In this document: positions 1-8,179 of the stretch, in pieces
Layout of the letters: every line of letters begins with the position of its first letter
Position numbering within the stretch: the first letter of the stretch is position 1
Source: CAZOJJ01 sp964580105
Lineage (GTDB): Bacteria > Bacteroidota > Rhodothermia > Rhodothermales > Rubricoccaceae
Length of the DNA stretch: 19,418 nucleotides
Reading direction: 5' to 3'
Assembly (NCBI GenBank): GCA_964580105.1
Contig: CAZOJJ010000050.1
Span: 1-19,418 of the forward strand
Made by a program: the position numbers and the translations under genes
Notes under the pieces: generated by a model
The model's database searches: none
What the model was told of the DNA's origin: nothing
Seen by the model: the letters and a program-made list of their open reading frames with translations, nothing else

Positions 1-1712
1 AACGTGTCGAGCATGTTGAACGCGCCCGAGTAGTCCACGCTCGACCCGGCCGGGATCGTGTAGACCGTCGGGCGGCGGCGGACGATCTGCGAGAGGTCCG
101 GCATCGTGATCACCGGCCACCCGTCGATCGTGAGCGGACCGGCCGTGGTGTTCACGATGGTTCCGGCGTAGAACACCTCCGTCTGCCCGGCGGGAACGGC
201 CACGGGCACGGGGAGGGGGTTGCCGTCGCCGTCTACGGGGCCGACGCTCAGGGCGGGTACCACGTACGTGAAGCCGTCCGCCAGTGCGCCCTCGCCCCCG
301 GCGTGTTGCACGACCACATCGACCGTTCCGGGGCTGCCGGCCGGCGTCGTGGCGGTGATCTGGGTCGGGCTGTCGACGCTGAAGCTGATGCCGGCCACGC
401 CGCCGAAGGTGACACCGGTGGCGCCGGTGAAGCCCGTGCCGGTGATCGTCACGACGGTGCCGCCGGTGGTCGGGCCGTCGGTAGGCACGAGGCCAGACGG
501 GCGGGCGCCGCTGAACTCGACGGCCCCGATGTCGCACGCGCCGACGCGCGGCTCGCCGCGCTGGTCGAGGTCGCCGCCGGGGAGGGCGGCGCAGGTCGTG
601 GGGTCGCCGTTGTCGATGAGATCGGAGGGGAAGGCCGGGAGGTGGGTGAGCGTCGGGCCACCGTGGTCGGCGAGGGGGCCGAGGTTCGGGTCGGTCGTGA
701 ACTCGGGCTGGCACAGCGGGCTGGAGGTGCCGCCGTAGATGAGGTTGTTCGCATGCGCCCCCAGCGTGGCTTCCACCAGGAAACACGGCTCCGATGCCCC
801 GGGGCCGGGCCGGTAGATGAGGGTGTTGTGCATGTTGAGCGTGGCGGTCCGGACCGTGAGAAGCCGGCTCTCCGTCCCGAAGAGGGTGCTGTTCCGGATG
901 GTCACGGTCCCGTCCTCGACCATGACGGCACTACCGGTAGCCGCGAAGTCGACGGTGTTGCCCGAGAGGGTGCTGTTGTCTATGTGGAGGGGGCCCACAA
1001 ACGAGAGGATGCCACCGCCCTGCTGTGACGCGTTTCCGGAGATCGTGCTGTTTCGGATGGTGGCCTCGCCTTCGAGGGCGATGCCGCCCCCGTAGAATCT
1101 GGCGTGGTTGCCCGTGATGGTGCAGCGGGTTACGGTCAGCGGGCCCACGCTGAAGATCCCCCCGCCGTCCGCCTCGGGCGCGTCGCTGTTCGAGACGGTG
1201 CAGTCGGCGAGCGAGAGCGTGCCGAAGTTGAGGATGGCCCCACCGTAGGTTTCGTAGTCGGTGCCGCTGCCGGGCGCCGCGCCGTCCGTGATCGTCAGGC
1301 CGGTGATGGCTACCGTGACGCCGGCGTTGACCACGAACACCCGCGACGTTCCGCCGCCGCTGACGGTGACCGGCGACGGGAGCGACGAGCCGTCGATGGT
1401 GAGGTTCTCGTCGATGGTGATCTCGCCGAGCGTGAGCGTAAGCGTCTGGCCGCTGAGCGCCCCCGCGAAGTCAATGGTATCGCCGCTGGCCGCCAGGGCG
1501 ACGGCGTCGCGCAGCGAGCAGTCGCCGTCGGCGCAGCTGCCGTCGGCCTCGTCGGTCGGGGTGGTCACGGTGAGGACGGCCAGCGCCCCGGAGGGGGCGG
1601 AGCCGGCGCGTGGGGCGGCGTGGGCGGTAGAAGAGAAGAAGGGGCTCGCTCCGCAGAGGAACGTGAGGAGGGCGAGCGTCGGCGCAAGGCGGGGGAGAGA
1701 GGCAATCGGCAT
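1..1712 (-). CDS. Secreted CSLREA / parallel beta-helix protein with IPT/TIG domain (partial, C-terminus off the left edge)
   Basis: The minus frame from ATG at 1712 stays open to the window edge (about 570 codons, no stop). Residues 1-32 look like a signal peptide: a hydrophobic stretch around TLALLTFLCGA followed by an AHA cleavage-like site. The CSLRDAV motif near residue 65 is the hallmark of CSLREA-type surface proteins. Then come many short beta-helix rungs of the types GGGI, NSTISGN and NSTLSGN (about residues 110-300), as in polymorphic outer-membrane/choice-of-anchor Q proteins. A motif of the LDQRGEPRVGACDIGAVEF type closes that domain, and an IPT/TIG Ig-like fold follows (about 405-485). 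The role is probably cell-surface or secreted; no enzymatic motif was seen. The C-terminal sorting or anchor signal lies outside the window. It is separated by 250 bp from the exporter gene upstream and is probably not part of the lasso locus. Confidence 0.88.
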   Translation of the reverse strand, partial: MPIASLPRLAPTLALLTFLCGASPFFSSTAHAAPRAGSAPSGALAVLTVTTPTDEADGSCADGDCSLRDAVALAASGDTIDFAGALSGQTLTLTLGEITIDENLTIDGSSLPSPVTVSGGGTSRVFVVNAGVTVAITGLTITDGAAPGSGTDYETYGGAILNFGTLSLADCTVSNSDAPEADGGGIFSVGPLTVTRCTITGNHARFYGGGIALEGEATIRNSTISGNASQQGGGILSFVGPLHIDNSTLSGNTVDFAATGSAVMVEDGTVTIRNSTLFGTESRLLTVRTATLNMHNTLIYRPGPGASEPCFLVEATLGAHANNLIYGGTSSPLCQPEFTTDPNLGPLADHGGPTLTHLPAFPSDLIDNGDPTTCAALPGGDLDQRGEPRVGACDIGAVEFSGARPSGLVPTDGPTTGGTVVTITGTGFTGATGVTFGGVAGISFSVDSPTQITATTPAGSPGTVDVVVQHAGGEGALADGFTYVVPALSVGPVDGDGNPLPVPVAVPAGQTEVFYAGTIVNTTAGPLTIDGWPVITMPDLSQIVRRRPTVYTIPAGSSVDYSGAFNMLDT

Positions 1713-1962
1713 GAGCGTGTGGCGGTTTGGCAGCTGTCGAGCCGTGAAGAGAGAGAGTGTCTGCGATCCGAATCCACGGGCGTCCGATGCCTGTGTACGC
1801 GTCTACTTCAGCAACGTGAGGTGCTGCGTCTGCACGCGCCCCTCGCCCTTCACGCGCGCGCTCGCACACACACGCTAACGTTACGTCCGCGTGCCGCTTG
1901 GCTCCAAGCCGGGGCGCCACTTTTTCCATGCCGGTGCCCGAGCCGGGGAGGAGGGCGCGCGC
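1713..1962. other. Intergenic stretch upstream of the beta-helix gene
   Basis: These 250 bp lie between the stop of the ABC gene and the start of the secreted beta-helix gene, both on the minus strand. The promoter of the latter should be here, but no convincing -33/-7 pair was found. A perfect 6-bp hairpin (GCTTGG/CCAAGC, 1896-1909) and a T run (1921-1925) are in plus-strand order and so are the wrong way round to terminate the minus-strand ABC gene. Confidence 0.4.
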
Positions 1963-3723
1963 TCAGGCCGCCTCGGTGGGCTCGCGGGTGGACACGCTCA
2001 CGCGGCCGTAGCGGAGGCGTACCGTCTGGTCGGCCCAGTCCGAGGACGGCGGCCGGTGGGATATGACGAGCAGCGTCGTCCGGCCGCGGAGCGCCGTGAG
2101 TGCGTCGAGCACGCGCGCCTCGGTGGCACGGTCGAGCGCAGAGGTGGCCTCGTCGAGGAGGAGGAGGTCGGGCTTGCGGAGGAGGGCCCGGGCGAGGGCG
2201 ATCCGCTGGCGCTCGCCGCCGGAGAGGCCGTGGCCGTGGTCGCCCAGCGGCGCGTCGAGGCCGAGGGGGAGGGCACGGACGACGTCGCCGGCGGCCGCCG
2301 CGTCGAGGGCGGCCCAGAGCGCGTCGTCGTCGGCCTCGGGCGCTACCCAGCGGAGGTTGTCGCGGACGGAGCCATGGAGGAGGACCGTCCGCTGGGGGAC
2401 GTAGGCCACGCGCCGTCGCCACCCGTGGAGGCGCTCCGGCGTGAGCGCCTCGCCGTCCGCGAGGATCCGTCCGCCGGTGGGAAGGAGGAGACCGAGGAGG
2501 AGGTCGGCCAGCGTGCTCTTGCCCGCGCCCGACGGCCCGGCGACGAGCGTGACGGAGCCCGCCGGGAGCGTCAGCGAGACGTCGTCGAGGACGAGCGGGG
2601 CGCCGTCGGCGTAGCGGAACGAGACGCCGTCGAGGGTGAGGGATTCGCGGAGGCGCGGGGCGTCGGCCGGGGCCGCCTCGGTGGGTTCGCGGGCGGCGAG
2701 GGCCTCGGCGTAGAGCCCCATCGCCGCGTCGTAGGCCGGGGCCACGTGCAGGAGCTGCTGGACGATCTGCGTGACGGAGGCCACCTGCGGCACGAGCCGC
2801 GAGAGCAGGAACACGACGACGAGCAGCGAGGCGGGCGGGAGCCCGGCCCCGGCCACGCCGAACCAGACGAGCGCGGCCGCCAGCACGGCCGCCCCCACAC
2901 CCATCCGCGCCTTCGATGCCGCCTGCATCTCGGCGAACGTCTGCTCGTCGCGGACGGCGTCGTCGAGCGCGACCTCGAACCCGTCCACGGCGCGGGCCTC
3001 GGCGCCGAAGCTCTTGACCTCCTTCAGACTGGCGAGGTGGTCGTAGACGAGCGCGCTCGTGCGCCGGCCCGTCCGCACGACGGCGCGGCCCGAGGCGCGG
3101 GCGCGGCGGATGAGGGGCCACACGGTCGCCAGCAGCACGAGCGCCGCCACCCCTGCCACTGCCGCCACGACGGGCGCGACGACCACGGCCAGCACGGCGT
3201 AGACCACCACGCCCGCGGCGGTCGTCGCCAGCCGGGCGAGGTGGAGCACGCTCGCCCCCACGCGTCCGAGCTCCTGGTGGAGGACGTGCTGCACGTCCGC
3301 CACGCGCACGCCCGCCACGAACGCCCACGACGCCCACGTGACGGCCCGGAAGAGGTCGGCCCGGAGGGTCCGCACGAAGGCCAGCCGCAGCCGCGCGTTC
3401 TGCACGGCCACGGCGTAGCCGACCCCCTCGCGCAATGCCACGAGGCCGACGAAGAGGCCGAGCACGAGCGGCAGGCTCGGCGGCAGGCCCAGCGTCTCGA
3501 AGAAGAACCGGGTGATCGGCTCCGCCCGCCCCTCGCCCCCGGCCACGCCGACGAGGGCCAGGAGTGGCACGAGCAGCAGCAGGCCCACGCCCTGGAGCGC
3601 GCTCTGCGCCACGAGCAGCCCGGCATAGGCCGCGACGCCGCCGCGCTCGCGCCGCAGCAGCGCGCCCGTGAGCGCGCGCAGGCTGGCCAGGGCCGAGCCG
3701 GACGGGGAAGGCGAGGAGGGCAT
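1963..3723 (-). CDS. ABC exporter, fused permease-ATPase, predicted lasso-peptide exporter (D protein)
   Basis: The 586-aa single-chain half transporter has an N-terminal membrane domain (hydrophobic segments about 31-62, 84-107, 168-204 and 276-312) and a C-terminal ATPase. The ATPase shows Walker A GPSGAGKST (396-404), Q-loop Gln444 in YVPQ, signature LSGGERQR (500-507), Walker B LLLLDE (520-525), D-loop SALD and H-loop His556. This is the domain order of type-I peptide exporters; a dimer would pump substrate across the inner membrane. There is no N-terminal C39 peptidase domain, consistent with a locus that uses a separate leader protease. The ATG lies 6 bp after the B2 stop, so the two are probably co-transcribed. 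Substrate assignment comes from context. Oddity: REPTEAA occurs both in the interdomain linker (about 345-351) and at the extreme C-terminus. Confidence 0.9.
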   Translation of the reverse strand: MPSSPSPSGSALASLRALTGALLRRERGGVAAYAGLLVAQSALQGVGLLLLVPLLALVGVAGGEGRAEPITRFFFETLGLPPSLPLVLGLFVGLVALREGVGYAVAVQNARLRLAFVRTLRADLFRAVTWASWAFVAGVRVADVQHVLHQELGRVGASVLHLARLATTAAGVVVYAVLAVVVAPVVAAVAGVAALVLLATVWPLIRRARASGRAVVRTGRRTSALVYDHLASLKEVKSFGAEARAVDGFEVALDDAVRDEQTFAEMQAASKARMGVGAAVLAAALVWFGVAGAGLPPASLLVVVFLLSRLVPQVASVTQIVQQLLHVAPAYDAAMGLYAEALAAREPTEAAPADAPRLRESLTLDGVSFRYADGAPLVLDDVSLTLPAGSVTLVAGPSGAGKSTLADLLLGLLLPTGGRILADGEALTPERLHGWRRRVAYVPQRTVLLHGSVRDNLRWVAPEADDDALWAALDAAAAGDVVRALPLGLDAPLGDHGHGLSGGERQRIALARALLRKPDLLLLDEATSALDRATEARVLDALTALRGRTTLLVISHRPPSSDWADQTVRLRYGRVSVSTREPTEAA

Positions 3724-3729
3724 GGGCGC

Positions 3730-4194
3730 TCAGGCGGGGACGGCCGCCCGCGTCGGCGCGGCCCCGCGCGCGTCGTGGAACGTCGTCAGGACGGTGTAGC
3801 GGCGGTGGCCCTCCCGGCCCGTCACCACCACGTCGCCGTGGCAGAGCCAGGCGTGGAACTTCAGCGCGCCGTCCTCCCCGGCGCACACGCCGAAGTGGAG
3901 CGACGAGCCGAGCCCGCGCCGGCGGAGCATGACGCGCCCCGCGAGGGCGCGGGCGAAGCACGTCTCCGGGTATCGCTTTGCCGCCACGCAGACGGCGCGG
4001 CGGACGGCGTGCGCCGTCGCGGTATCCTGGGCCGTGGCCGGCGCACCGTCGGTCCGGCCGAGGAGCGGGGCGAGGCGGCGGAACGGCACCACGCGGAGCG
4101 CCCCCCGGGCGAGGTGGAACAGCACGGTGGCCTCCAGCAGCCGGCCGCGCGTAGCCGGGTCGAGCGTGAGCAGGGTCCGAAGGCGGTGGATCAT
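3730..4194 (-). CDS. Lasso peptide biosynthesis B2 protein (transglutaminase-like leader peptidase)
   Basis: The protein has 154 aa, the usual size for a stand-alone B2. The hallmark cysteine-protease triad is visible: Cys79 in CFARAL, His114 in KFHAWL and Asp121 in CHGDVVV. This matches the microcin-J25 McjB C-terminal/transglutaminase-like fold (family knowledge), which cleaves the leader from the precursor in partnership with a B1 recognition protein. The usual HAWVE element reads HAWLC here, a mild deviation. The ATG at 4194 starts MIHRLRTLL, typical of B2 N-termini; extending upstream would run into the divergent promoter region. It heads a two-gene minus-strand unit with the ABC exporter. 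Its partner B1 lies at 6053 on the opposite strand. Confidence 0.9.
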   Translation of the reverse strand: MIHRLRTLLTLDPATRGRLLEATVLFHLARGALRVVPFRRLAPLLGRTDGAPATAQDTATAHAVRRAVCVAAKRYPETCFARALAGRVMLRRRGLGSSLHFGVCAGEDGALKFHAWLCHGDVVVTGREGHRRYTVLTTFHDARGAAPTRAAVPA

Positions 4195-4251
4195 GCGCGC
4201 GGATGCAGCGATCTTTCCGGTCCGAGGTGCGTCCCCCGCCGACCGAGTCCA
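4195..4251. promoter_or_regulatory. Divergent promoter region between B2 and the kinase gene
   Basis: Only 57 bp separate the divergent start codons, so both transcripts must begin here or inside the neighbouring coding sequence. On the plus strand GATCTTTC (4210-4217) partly resembles the Bacteroidota -7 box TAnnTTTG (4 of 6 fixed positions) about 40 nt before the ATG. No paired -33 TTG was found. The location is secure; the exact element is tentative. Confidence 0.4.
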
Positions 4252-5139
4252 ATGCACGAATATATCGCCTACGGGCTGGCCATCCATTCCGAGATCCCGC
4301 TGCCGGAGCTGACGCCCCGGCCGTCGGCCCGGCCCGACGTGCGCGTCCACCTCGGCGGCGTTCCGGAGGCGCTCGACGCCCCCCTCGCGCGGCGCGCGCT
4401 GTGGACGGCCCGGCCCGGCGAGTGGCTCCTGGAGTTCGAAGGCGTCGGCCGCTACTACGTCCGCGACGGGTGCGAAATCCGCGTCGAGCCCGAAGGCGAC
4501 GAGGCCGACGTGCGGGCGTTTCTGTTCTCGTCCACCTGGGGGGCGCTGCTGCACCAGCGCGGGCTCCTCGTGCTCCACGCCAGCGCCGTCCACACGCCGG
4601 CCGGCGCCGTGGCCGTGGCGGGCAAGTCGGGCGCGGGGAAGTCCACGACGCTGGCGCGCCTGCTGGAGCGGGGCCACATCCTCCTCGCCGACGACAAGGT
4701 GGCCGTGATCCAGGAGGACGGCCGCCCGATGGTAGTGCCGGGCTACCCCACCGTCCGCCTCTGGCGCGACGCGCTCGACCGGATGGGCGCCCCCGCCGAC
4801 GCCCTCCCACGCCTTCGCGCCGACCTCGAGAAGTACCTCTTCCGCGCCGACGAGATCCGCGCGGAGCCGTCGCCGCTCCGCGCCCTCTTCTGTCTCGACG
4901 CGCGCTCCGTGTCCGAGGTCCAGGTCGAGCGGATGGAGGGGGTGGAGGCGTTCCAGGCCGTCTACCGCAGCACCTACCGGAACCGGCTGGTGGCGGGGTT
5001 CGGGATGCGCGAGGCGCACTTCCGGCGCGTCTCCGCCCTCGCGGCGGTCGTGCCGGTGTTTCAGGTGGCCCGGCCCCACGGGGAGGACACGGTCGGCGCG
5101 TTGGTCGAGGCCGTCGAGGCCGCGGTGGGGCTCCCCTGA
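4252..5139 (+). CDS. HPr-kinase-like lasso peptide kinase
   Basis: The 295-aa protein resembles HprK-type kinases in its C-terminal half. It has HASAV (His109), Walker A GKSGAGKST (124-132) and LLADDK (144-149, with an Asp pair), followed by PGYPTVRLW. The N-terminal part (IAYGLAIHSEIPLPEL...) is the short beta-rich region seen in the HPr-kinase-like proteins of lasso and PqqD/AsnB neighbourhoods. Known relatives (PadeK of paeninodin, ThcoK) phosphorylate the side chain of a C-terminal Ser of the lasso precursor. Both precursors here end in Ser, so the predicted reaction is phosphorylation of Ser54 of the first and Ser50 of the second precursor. The gene opens the plus-strand operon, with 3 bp to the sulfotransferase. 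Family assignment is strong; substrate is inferred. Confidence 0.87.
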   Translation: MHEYIAYGLAIHSEIPLPELTPRPSARPDVRVHLGGVPEALDAPLARRALWTARPGEWLLEFEGVGRYYVRDGCEIRVEPEGDEADVRAFLFSSTWGALLHQRGLLVLHASAVHTPAGAVAVAGKSGAGKSTTLARLLERGHILLADDKVAVIQEDGRPMVVPGYPTVRLWRDALDRMGAPADALPRLRADLEKYLFRADEIRAEPSPLRALFCLDARSVSEVQVERMEGVEAFQAVYRSTYRNRLVAGFGMREAHFRRVSALAAVVPVFQVARPHGEDTVGALVEAVEAAVGLP

Positions 5140-5142
5140 CCG

Positions 5143-6030
5143 ATGGGCGTCTACTGGCTCGCGTCCTACCCGAAGTCCGGCAACACGTGGATGCGCGTGC
5201 TGCTGAGCGCCTACCTCCGGCCGGATGCTCCCCCCGGCCTCGACGCGCTCGTCGTCCACTCGGACCTCGCCCGGCGGAGCCTGGTGGACGACCTGCTCGG
5301 GGTGCCTACGGCCGACCTCTACCCGGGCGAGTTCGAACGGCTCCACCCGCGCGCCTGCGAGCAGCTCGCCGACGACGTGGGGGAGGAGCCGTACGTCGTC
5401 AAGGTCCACGCCGCGCTCCGGAAGGGCGCCGGCGGCCGGTACGCCTTCCCGCCCGAGGCCACGGCCGGCGTGGTCTACGTCGTGCGCAACCCGCTCGACG
5501 TGGCGGCCTCGCTCGCGCCGTTCTTCGGCTGGACCACCCGCCGTGTCGTGAACACCCTCGGCAACCCCGACTACGTCCTCAACGCCGACGGCCCGACCCG
5601 GCGGGGCACGCTCATCCCGGAACCGCTGCTCACGTGGAGTGGCCACGTCGAGAGCTGGCTCGACGCGCCGGGCTATCGCGTGCTCCTCGTGCGCTACGAA
5701 GACCTCCTCGACGACACGGCGGCCACGTTCGAGCGCGTCGTGCGGTTCGTCGGCTACGAGGTGGACGGCGCGCGCATCGAGGCGGCCGTGGAGCGGGCGC
5801 GGTTCGACCGGCTCCGCGCCGAGGAGGCGCAGCACGGCTTCCGTGAGCGGCCCCGGACGGCCTCGGCGTTCTTCCGGAGCGGGCGGGCCGGTGGTTGGCG
5901 GGAGGCCCTCGCACCCGAAGAAGCCGCGCAGGTCGTCGCGCAGCACGGAACGGTCATGCGGCGGCTCGGCTACGACGCGCTCGTCGAGGAGGTCGAGGCC
6001 CGGACGCGGCCGTATCTTTCGGCCTCCTGA
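5143..6030 (+). CDS. PAPS-dependent sulfotransferase (Sulfotransfer_1 type), candidate lasso tailoring enzyme
   Basis: The 295-aa cytosolic-type sulfotransferase carries the 5'-phosphosulfate loop YPKSGNTW (9-16), a catalytic-type His in KVHA (His89) and the 3'-phosphate loop VVRNPLDVAAS (113-123). It ends with the conserved FFRSGRAGGWREAL element of this family, which contacts the PAPS nucleotide. Length and motif order are normal, so it should be active. It sits 3 bp after the kinase and 22 bp before B1, inside the core operon. A role on the lasso peptide is therefore more likely than for the distant sulfotransferases. Possible acceptors are the conserved tail Tyr13, the Thr residues or the Ser hydroxyls. 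An activated carbohydrate or lipid acceptor cannot be excluded. Confidence 0.88.
   Translation: MGVYWLASYPKSGNTWMRVLLSAYLRPDAPPGLDALVVHSDLARRSLVDDLLGVPTADLYPGEFERLHPRACEQLADDVGEEPYVVKVHAALRKGAGGRYAFPPEATAGVVYVVRNPLDVAASLAPFFGWTTRRVVNTLGNPDYVLNADGPTRRGTLIPEPLLTWSGHVESWLDAPGYRVLLVRYEDLLDDTAATFERVVRFVGYEVDGARIEAAVERARFDRLRAEEAQHGFRERPRTASAFFRSGRAGGWREALAPEEAAQVVAQHGTVMRRLGYDALVEEVEARTRPYLSAS
6013..6020 (+). promoter_or_regulatory. Possible -7 box upstream of B1
   Basis: TATCTTTC at the 3' end of the sulfotransferase gene matches TAnnTTTG at 5 of 6 fixed positions and lies about 33 nt before the B1 ATG. Similar ATCTTTC/ATCTTCC strings precede the kinase and the second precursor. No -33 TTG at the expected distance was seen, so this is a weak call. 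Confidence 0.25.
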
Positions 6031-6052
6031 ATCGAACGCGTTCGCACGTCTC

Positions 6053-6340
6053 ATGGCCGACCTCGCACCCGACACCCTTCTCCGCCGCGCCGAGCCCATC
6101 ATGCACACCGACCTCGGCGAGAAGACGGTGATGATGGACCTCGAAAAGGGCAACTACTACGGCCTCAACCGGGTCGGCGCGCGCATCTGGGCGCTGCTGG
6201 AGCAGCCGGCCTCCGTCCGGAGCCTGTGCGACCGGCTCCTCGCCGAGTACGAGGTGGAGCCCGACGAGTGCGAGCGGACGGTGACGGCGTTCGTCCGGGA
6301 CCTCCTCGATCGCGGCGTCCTCGTTCGCGCCGGGGGGTGA
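6053..6340 (+). CDS. PqqD-family RiPP recognition element protein, lasso B1
   Basis: The 95-aa protein shows the PqqD/RRE pattern: a beta-rich N-terminus (LGEKTVMMDLEKGNYYGLNRVGARIW in outline, residues about 20-45) followed by helices with LL...Y.V....C...V..F...L...GVL. In lasso pathways such stand-alone RREs bind the precursor leader at the YxxPxL motif and present it to B2. Here the leaders carry WEAPEL, so a Trp-accepting pocket is expected. ATG 6053 starts 22 bp after the sulfotransferase stop, and 7 bp separate its stop from the cyclase start; translation is probably linked. The 'DLEKGNYYGLN' strand is the most diagnostic part. Confidence 0.92.
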   Translation: MADLAPDTLLRRAEPIMHTDLGEKTVMMDLEKGNYYGLNRVGARIWALLEQPASVRSLCDRLLAEYEVEPDECERTVTAFVRDLLDRGVLVRAGG

Positions 6341-6347
6341 GGTTCCG

Positions 6348-8084
6348 ATGCAAGACGGCCCCCTCGGCGTCGCCGTCGCCGACCTGGGGCGGATGCCGGA
6401 CGATCCGTCCGCCCGCCTCCTCTATCTCGACGCCGACCTCGCCGACCGCGACGGGCTTCGCCGCGCGCTCGGCCTGCCGCCGGGGCCGCACGCGGACGCA
6501 GATCTGATTCTCCGCGCCTACGCGCGCTGGGGCGAGGGCTGCGCCGACCGGCTCTGCGGCGCCTTCGCCTTCCTCCTGTGGGACGGCGCCCGGCGGGTCT
6601 GCTTCGGCGCCCGCGATCCCGTCGGAATCGCGCCACTCCGCTACGCCGCGCTGCCCGGCCGCCTCGCCGTCGGCGGCGACGTCCGACGGCTGCTGGAGGT
6701 GGACGGCGTGGGCGACGCACTGGATGCGGACGTGTTCGTCGCCACGCTGCTGACGCCGCGCTTCAACGGGGAGCCGCACGGGCGGACGTGCCTCCGCGAC
6801 GTGCGCGCGCTGCCGCCCGGCCACACGCTCCGGTTCGACGCCGAAGGCGTCCGCACTGCCCGCTACTGGCACCCCGAGGACGTCCCGTCCGTGCGGTTCT
6901 CGTCGATGGATGCCTACGTCGAGGCGTTCCGGGCGTTGCTGGACGAGGTGGTCGCGGAATACGTCCCGCCCGAGGAGCCGCTCGGCGTCCACGTCACCGG
7001 CGGGCTGGACTCGTCGCTCTGTGTAGCCCTCGCCAGTCGGCTGCGGAAGGAGTGGGGAGCGCCCCCGCCCGTCGGATTCAGCTGGCTGACGCCGCCCGGC
7101 GACCCGCCGAGCGACGAGCACGAGCGCACGGCCCTCGTCGCCGCCGAGGCGGGCATGCCGCTCGTCCACGCGCCGATGACGGTGGCGAACACGGTGGCCT
7201 TCCTCCGCCGCGACGCCACGCGCGATCCCTACGCCTCGACGCTCCTCCACGAGCACGTCGTCCAGCAGGCGGCGTCCGACCGCGGCGTCCGCGTGATCCT
7301 CTCCGGCTGGGGCGGTGACGAGGCGGTCACGTTCAGCGGGCGCATGACCGCCGAGCACCACCTCGCCCGGCGGGGGCGGTGGACGCCCGTGTGGAGGTCG
7401 GCGCCCGGTCGGGGCCGCGCCGGGTGGAAGCTGCTGCTGGCCTCGCTCGCCCCGCGCCGCTCCCGCGCTCGCCCCATCGAGGCCATCCGACGCGACGCCC
7501 TGCGCGGGGCCTACGAAACGTACGTGGACCTGGACAGACTGCGGCAGGCCCGGCTCCCCGCGCTCGTGCCGGAGGACGGACGAAGCCCGGCGGCCTTCAT
7601 GTGCAGCCTGCTCACGGACGGGCACCTCGCCTTCAGGACGGTGGCCTGGGCCGTGTCCGGCGCCGCGCTCGGCCTCCGCTACCGCTACCCGCTGCTGGAC
7701 CGACGCCTGCTGGACTTCGTTTTCGGGTTGCCGCCGGAGGTGTTTCTGCCGTACGAGGGGGAGCGGCGCTGGCTGATGCGCCGCGCGCTGGCCGGGCGGG
7801 TGTCCGAGCGGATCCGGCGGCATACGAGCAAGAAGGAGCCGGCCCGGCTGGAGCCCACCGAAGCAGTGCTGTGCGAGGCACTGAGCCGCCTCGGGGACGA
7901 ACTGCGGGTGGGTTCGCATTCTCCCGCTCATTTCTCGTGGTTCGACGCGAATCGGGTGGAGGCAGCGCTCACGCCCGGGGCGCTGGCCGAGCGGCGCCGG
8001 TACGCCCGGCTCGCCCACGCCGTCGTCCACCTCGGCCTCGACGCCGTGCCGGTGGGGGCATTCCGTCAAGGCGGATTGCCGTAA
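6348..8084 (+). CDS. Lasso macrolactam synthetase (asparagine-synthetase-like C protein)
   Basis: The 578-aa protein has an N-terminal class-II glutaminase-like domain (about 1-185) and a C-terminal ATP-dependent asparagine synthetase domain (about 190-578). The N-terminus reads MQDGPLG, so the catalytic Cys2 of true glutaminases is absent; this is usual in McjC-type lasso cyclases, which use the peptide amine instead of ammonia. The ATP/PPi loop is TGGLDSS (217-223), and SGWGGDE (319-325) is the second conserved element. YRYPLLDRRLLDFVFGLPPE and the basic HTSKKEPA segment near the C-terminus complete the fold. Predicted reaction: adenylation of the Glu9 side chain of the core, then isopeptide closure onto Gly1. 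It lies immediately before the precursor genes. Confidence 0.93.
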   Translation: MQDGPLGVAVADLGRMPDDPSARLLYLDADLADRDGLRRALGLPPGPHADADLILRAYARWGEGCADRLCGAFAFLLWDGARRVCFGARDPVGIAPLRYAALPGRLAVGGDVRRLLEVDGVGDALDADVFVATLLTPRFNGEPHGRTCLRDVRALPPGHTLRFDAEGVRTARYWHPEDVPSVRFSSMDAYVEAFRALLDEVVAEYVPPEEPLGVHVTGGLDSSLCVALASRLRKEWGAPPPVGFSWLTPPGDPPSDEHERTALVAAEAGMPLVHAPMTVANTVAFLRRDATRDPYASTLLHEHVVQQAASDRGVRVILSGWGGDEAVTFSGRMTAEHHLARRGRWTPVWRSAPGRGRAGWKLLLASLAPRRSRARPIEAIRRDALRGAYETYVDLDRLRQARLPALVPEDGRSPAAFMCSLLTDGHLAFRTVAWAVSGAALGLRYRYPLLDRRLLDFVFGLPPEVFLPYEGERRWLMRRALAGRVSERIRRHTSKKEPARLEPTEAVLCEALSRLGDELRVGSHSPAHFSWFDANRVEAALTPGALAERRRYARLAHAVVHLGLDAVPVGAFRQGGLP

Positions 8085-8105
8085 ACCGGGCTCGTCGTAT
8101 TTTGG
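8076..8105 (+). promoter_or_regulatory. Possible Bacteroidota-type promoter for the first precursor gene
   Basis: TTG (8076-8078), an exact 19-nt spacer and TATTTTGG (8098-8105) match the Bacteroidota -33/-7 pattern TTG-N19-TAnnTTTG with one deviation. It overlaps the end of the cyclase gene and lies about 75 nt before the precursor ATG. A separate promoter would allow high precursor expression. Confidence 0.45.
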
Positions 8106-8179
8106 ACTCGCAACCGTTTGACCTCCCCTCGCGACGGGATTAACCTCACGCGTTCACCTTCTCGCTAACACCTTTCGTC

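Noticed and set aside
1896..1925. Hairpin GCTTGG/CCAAGC followed by a T run as terminator
   Set aside because: Orientation fits only plus-strand transcription, while both neighbouring genes are on the minus strand.
1850..6153. Very long open frames on both strands (for example 1891-5139 plus, 1850-4810 minus and 3730-6153 minus)
   Set aside because: They are Arg/Pro/Gly-rich or low-complexity shadows of the ABC, B2, kinase and sulfotransferase genes, caused by high GC; the real frames carry intact family motifs.
6348..8084. Asparagine biosynthesis enzyme
   Set aside because: It lacks the glutaminase Cys2, and its neighbours (PqqD-like B1, B2 and lasso precursors) indicate a lasso cyclase.
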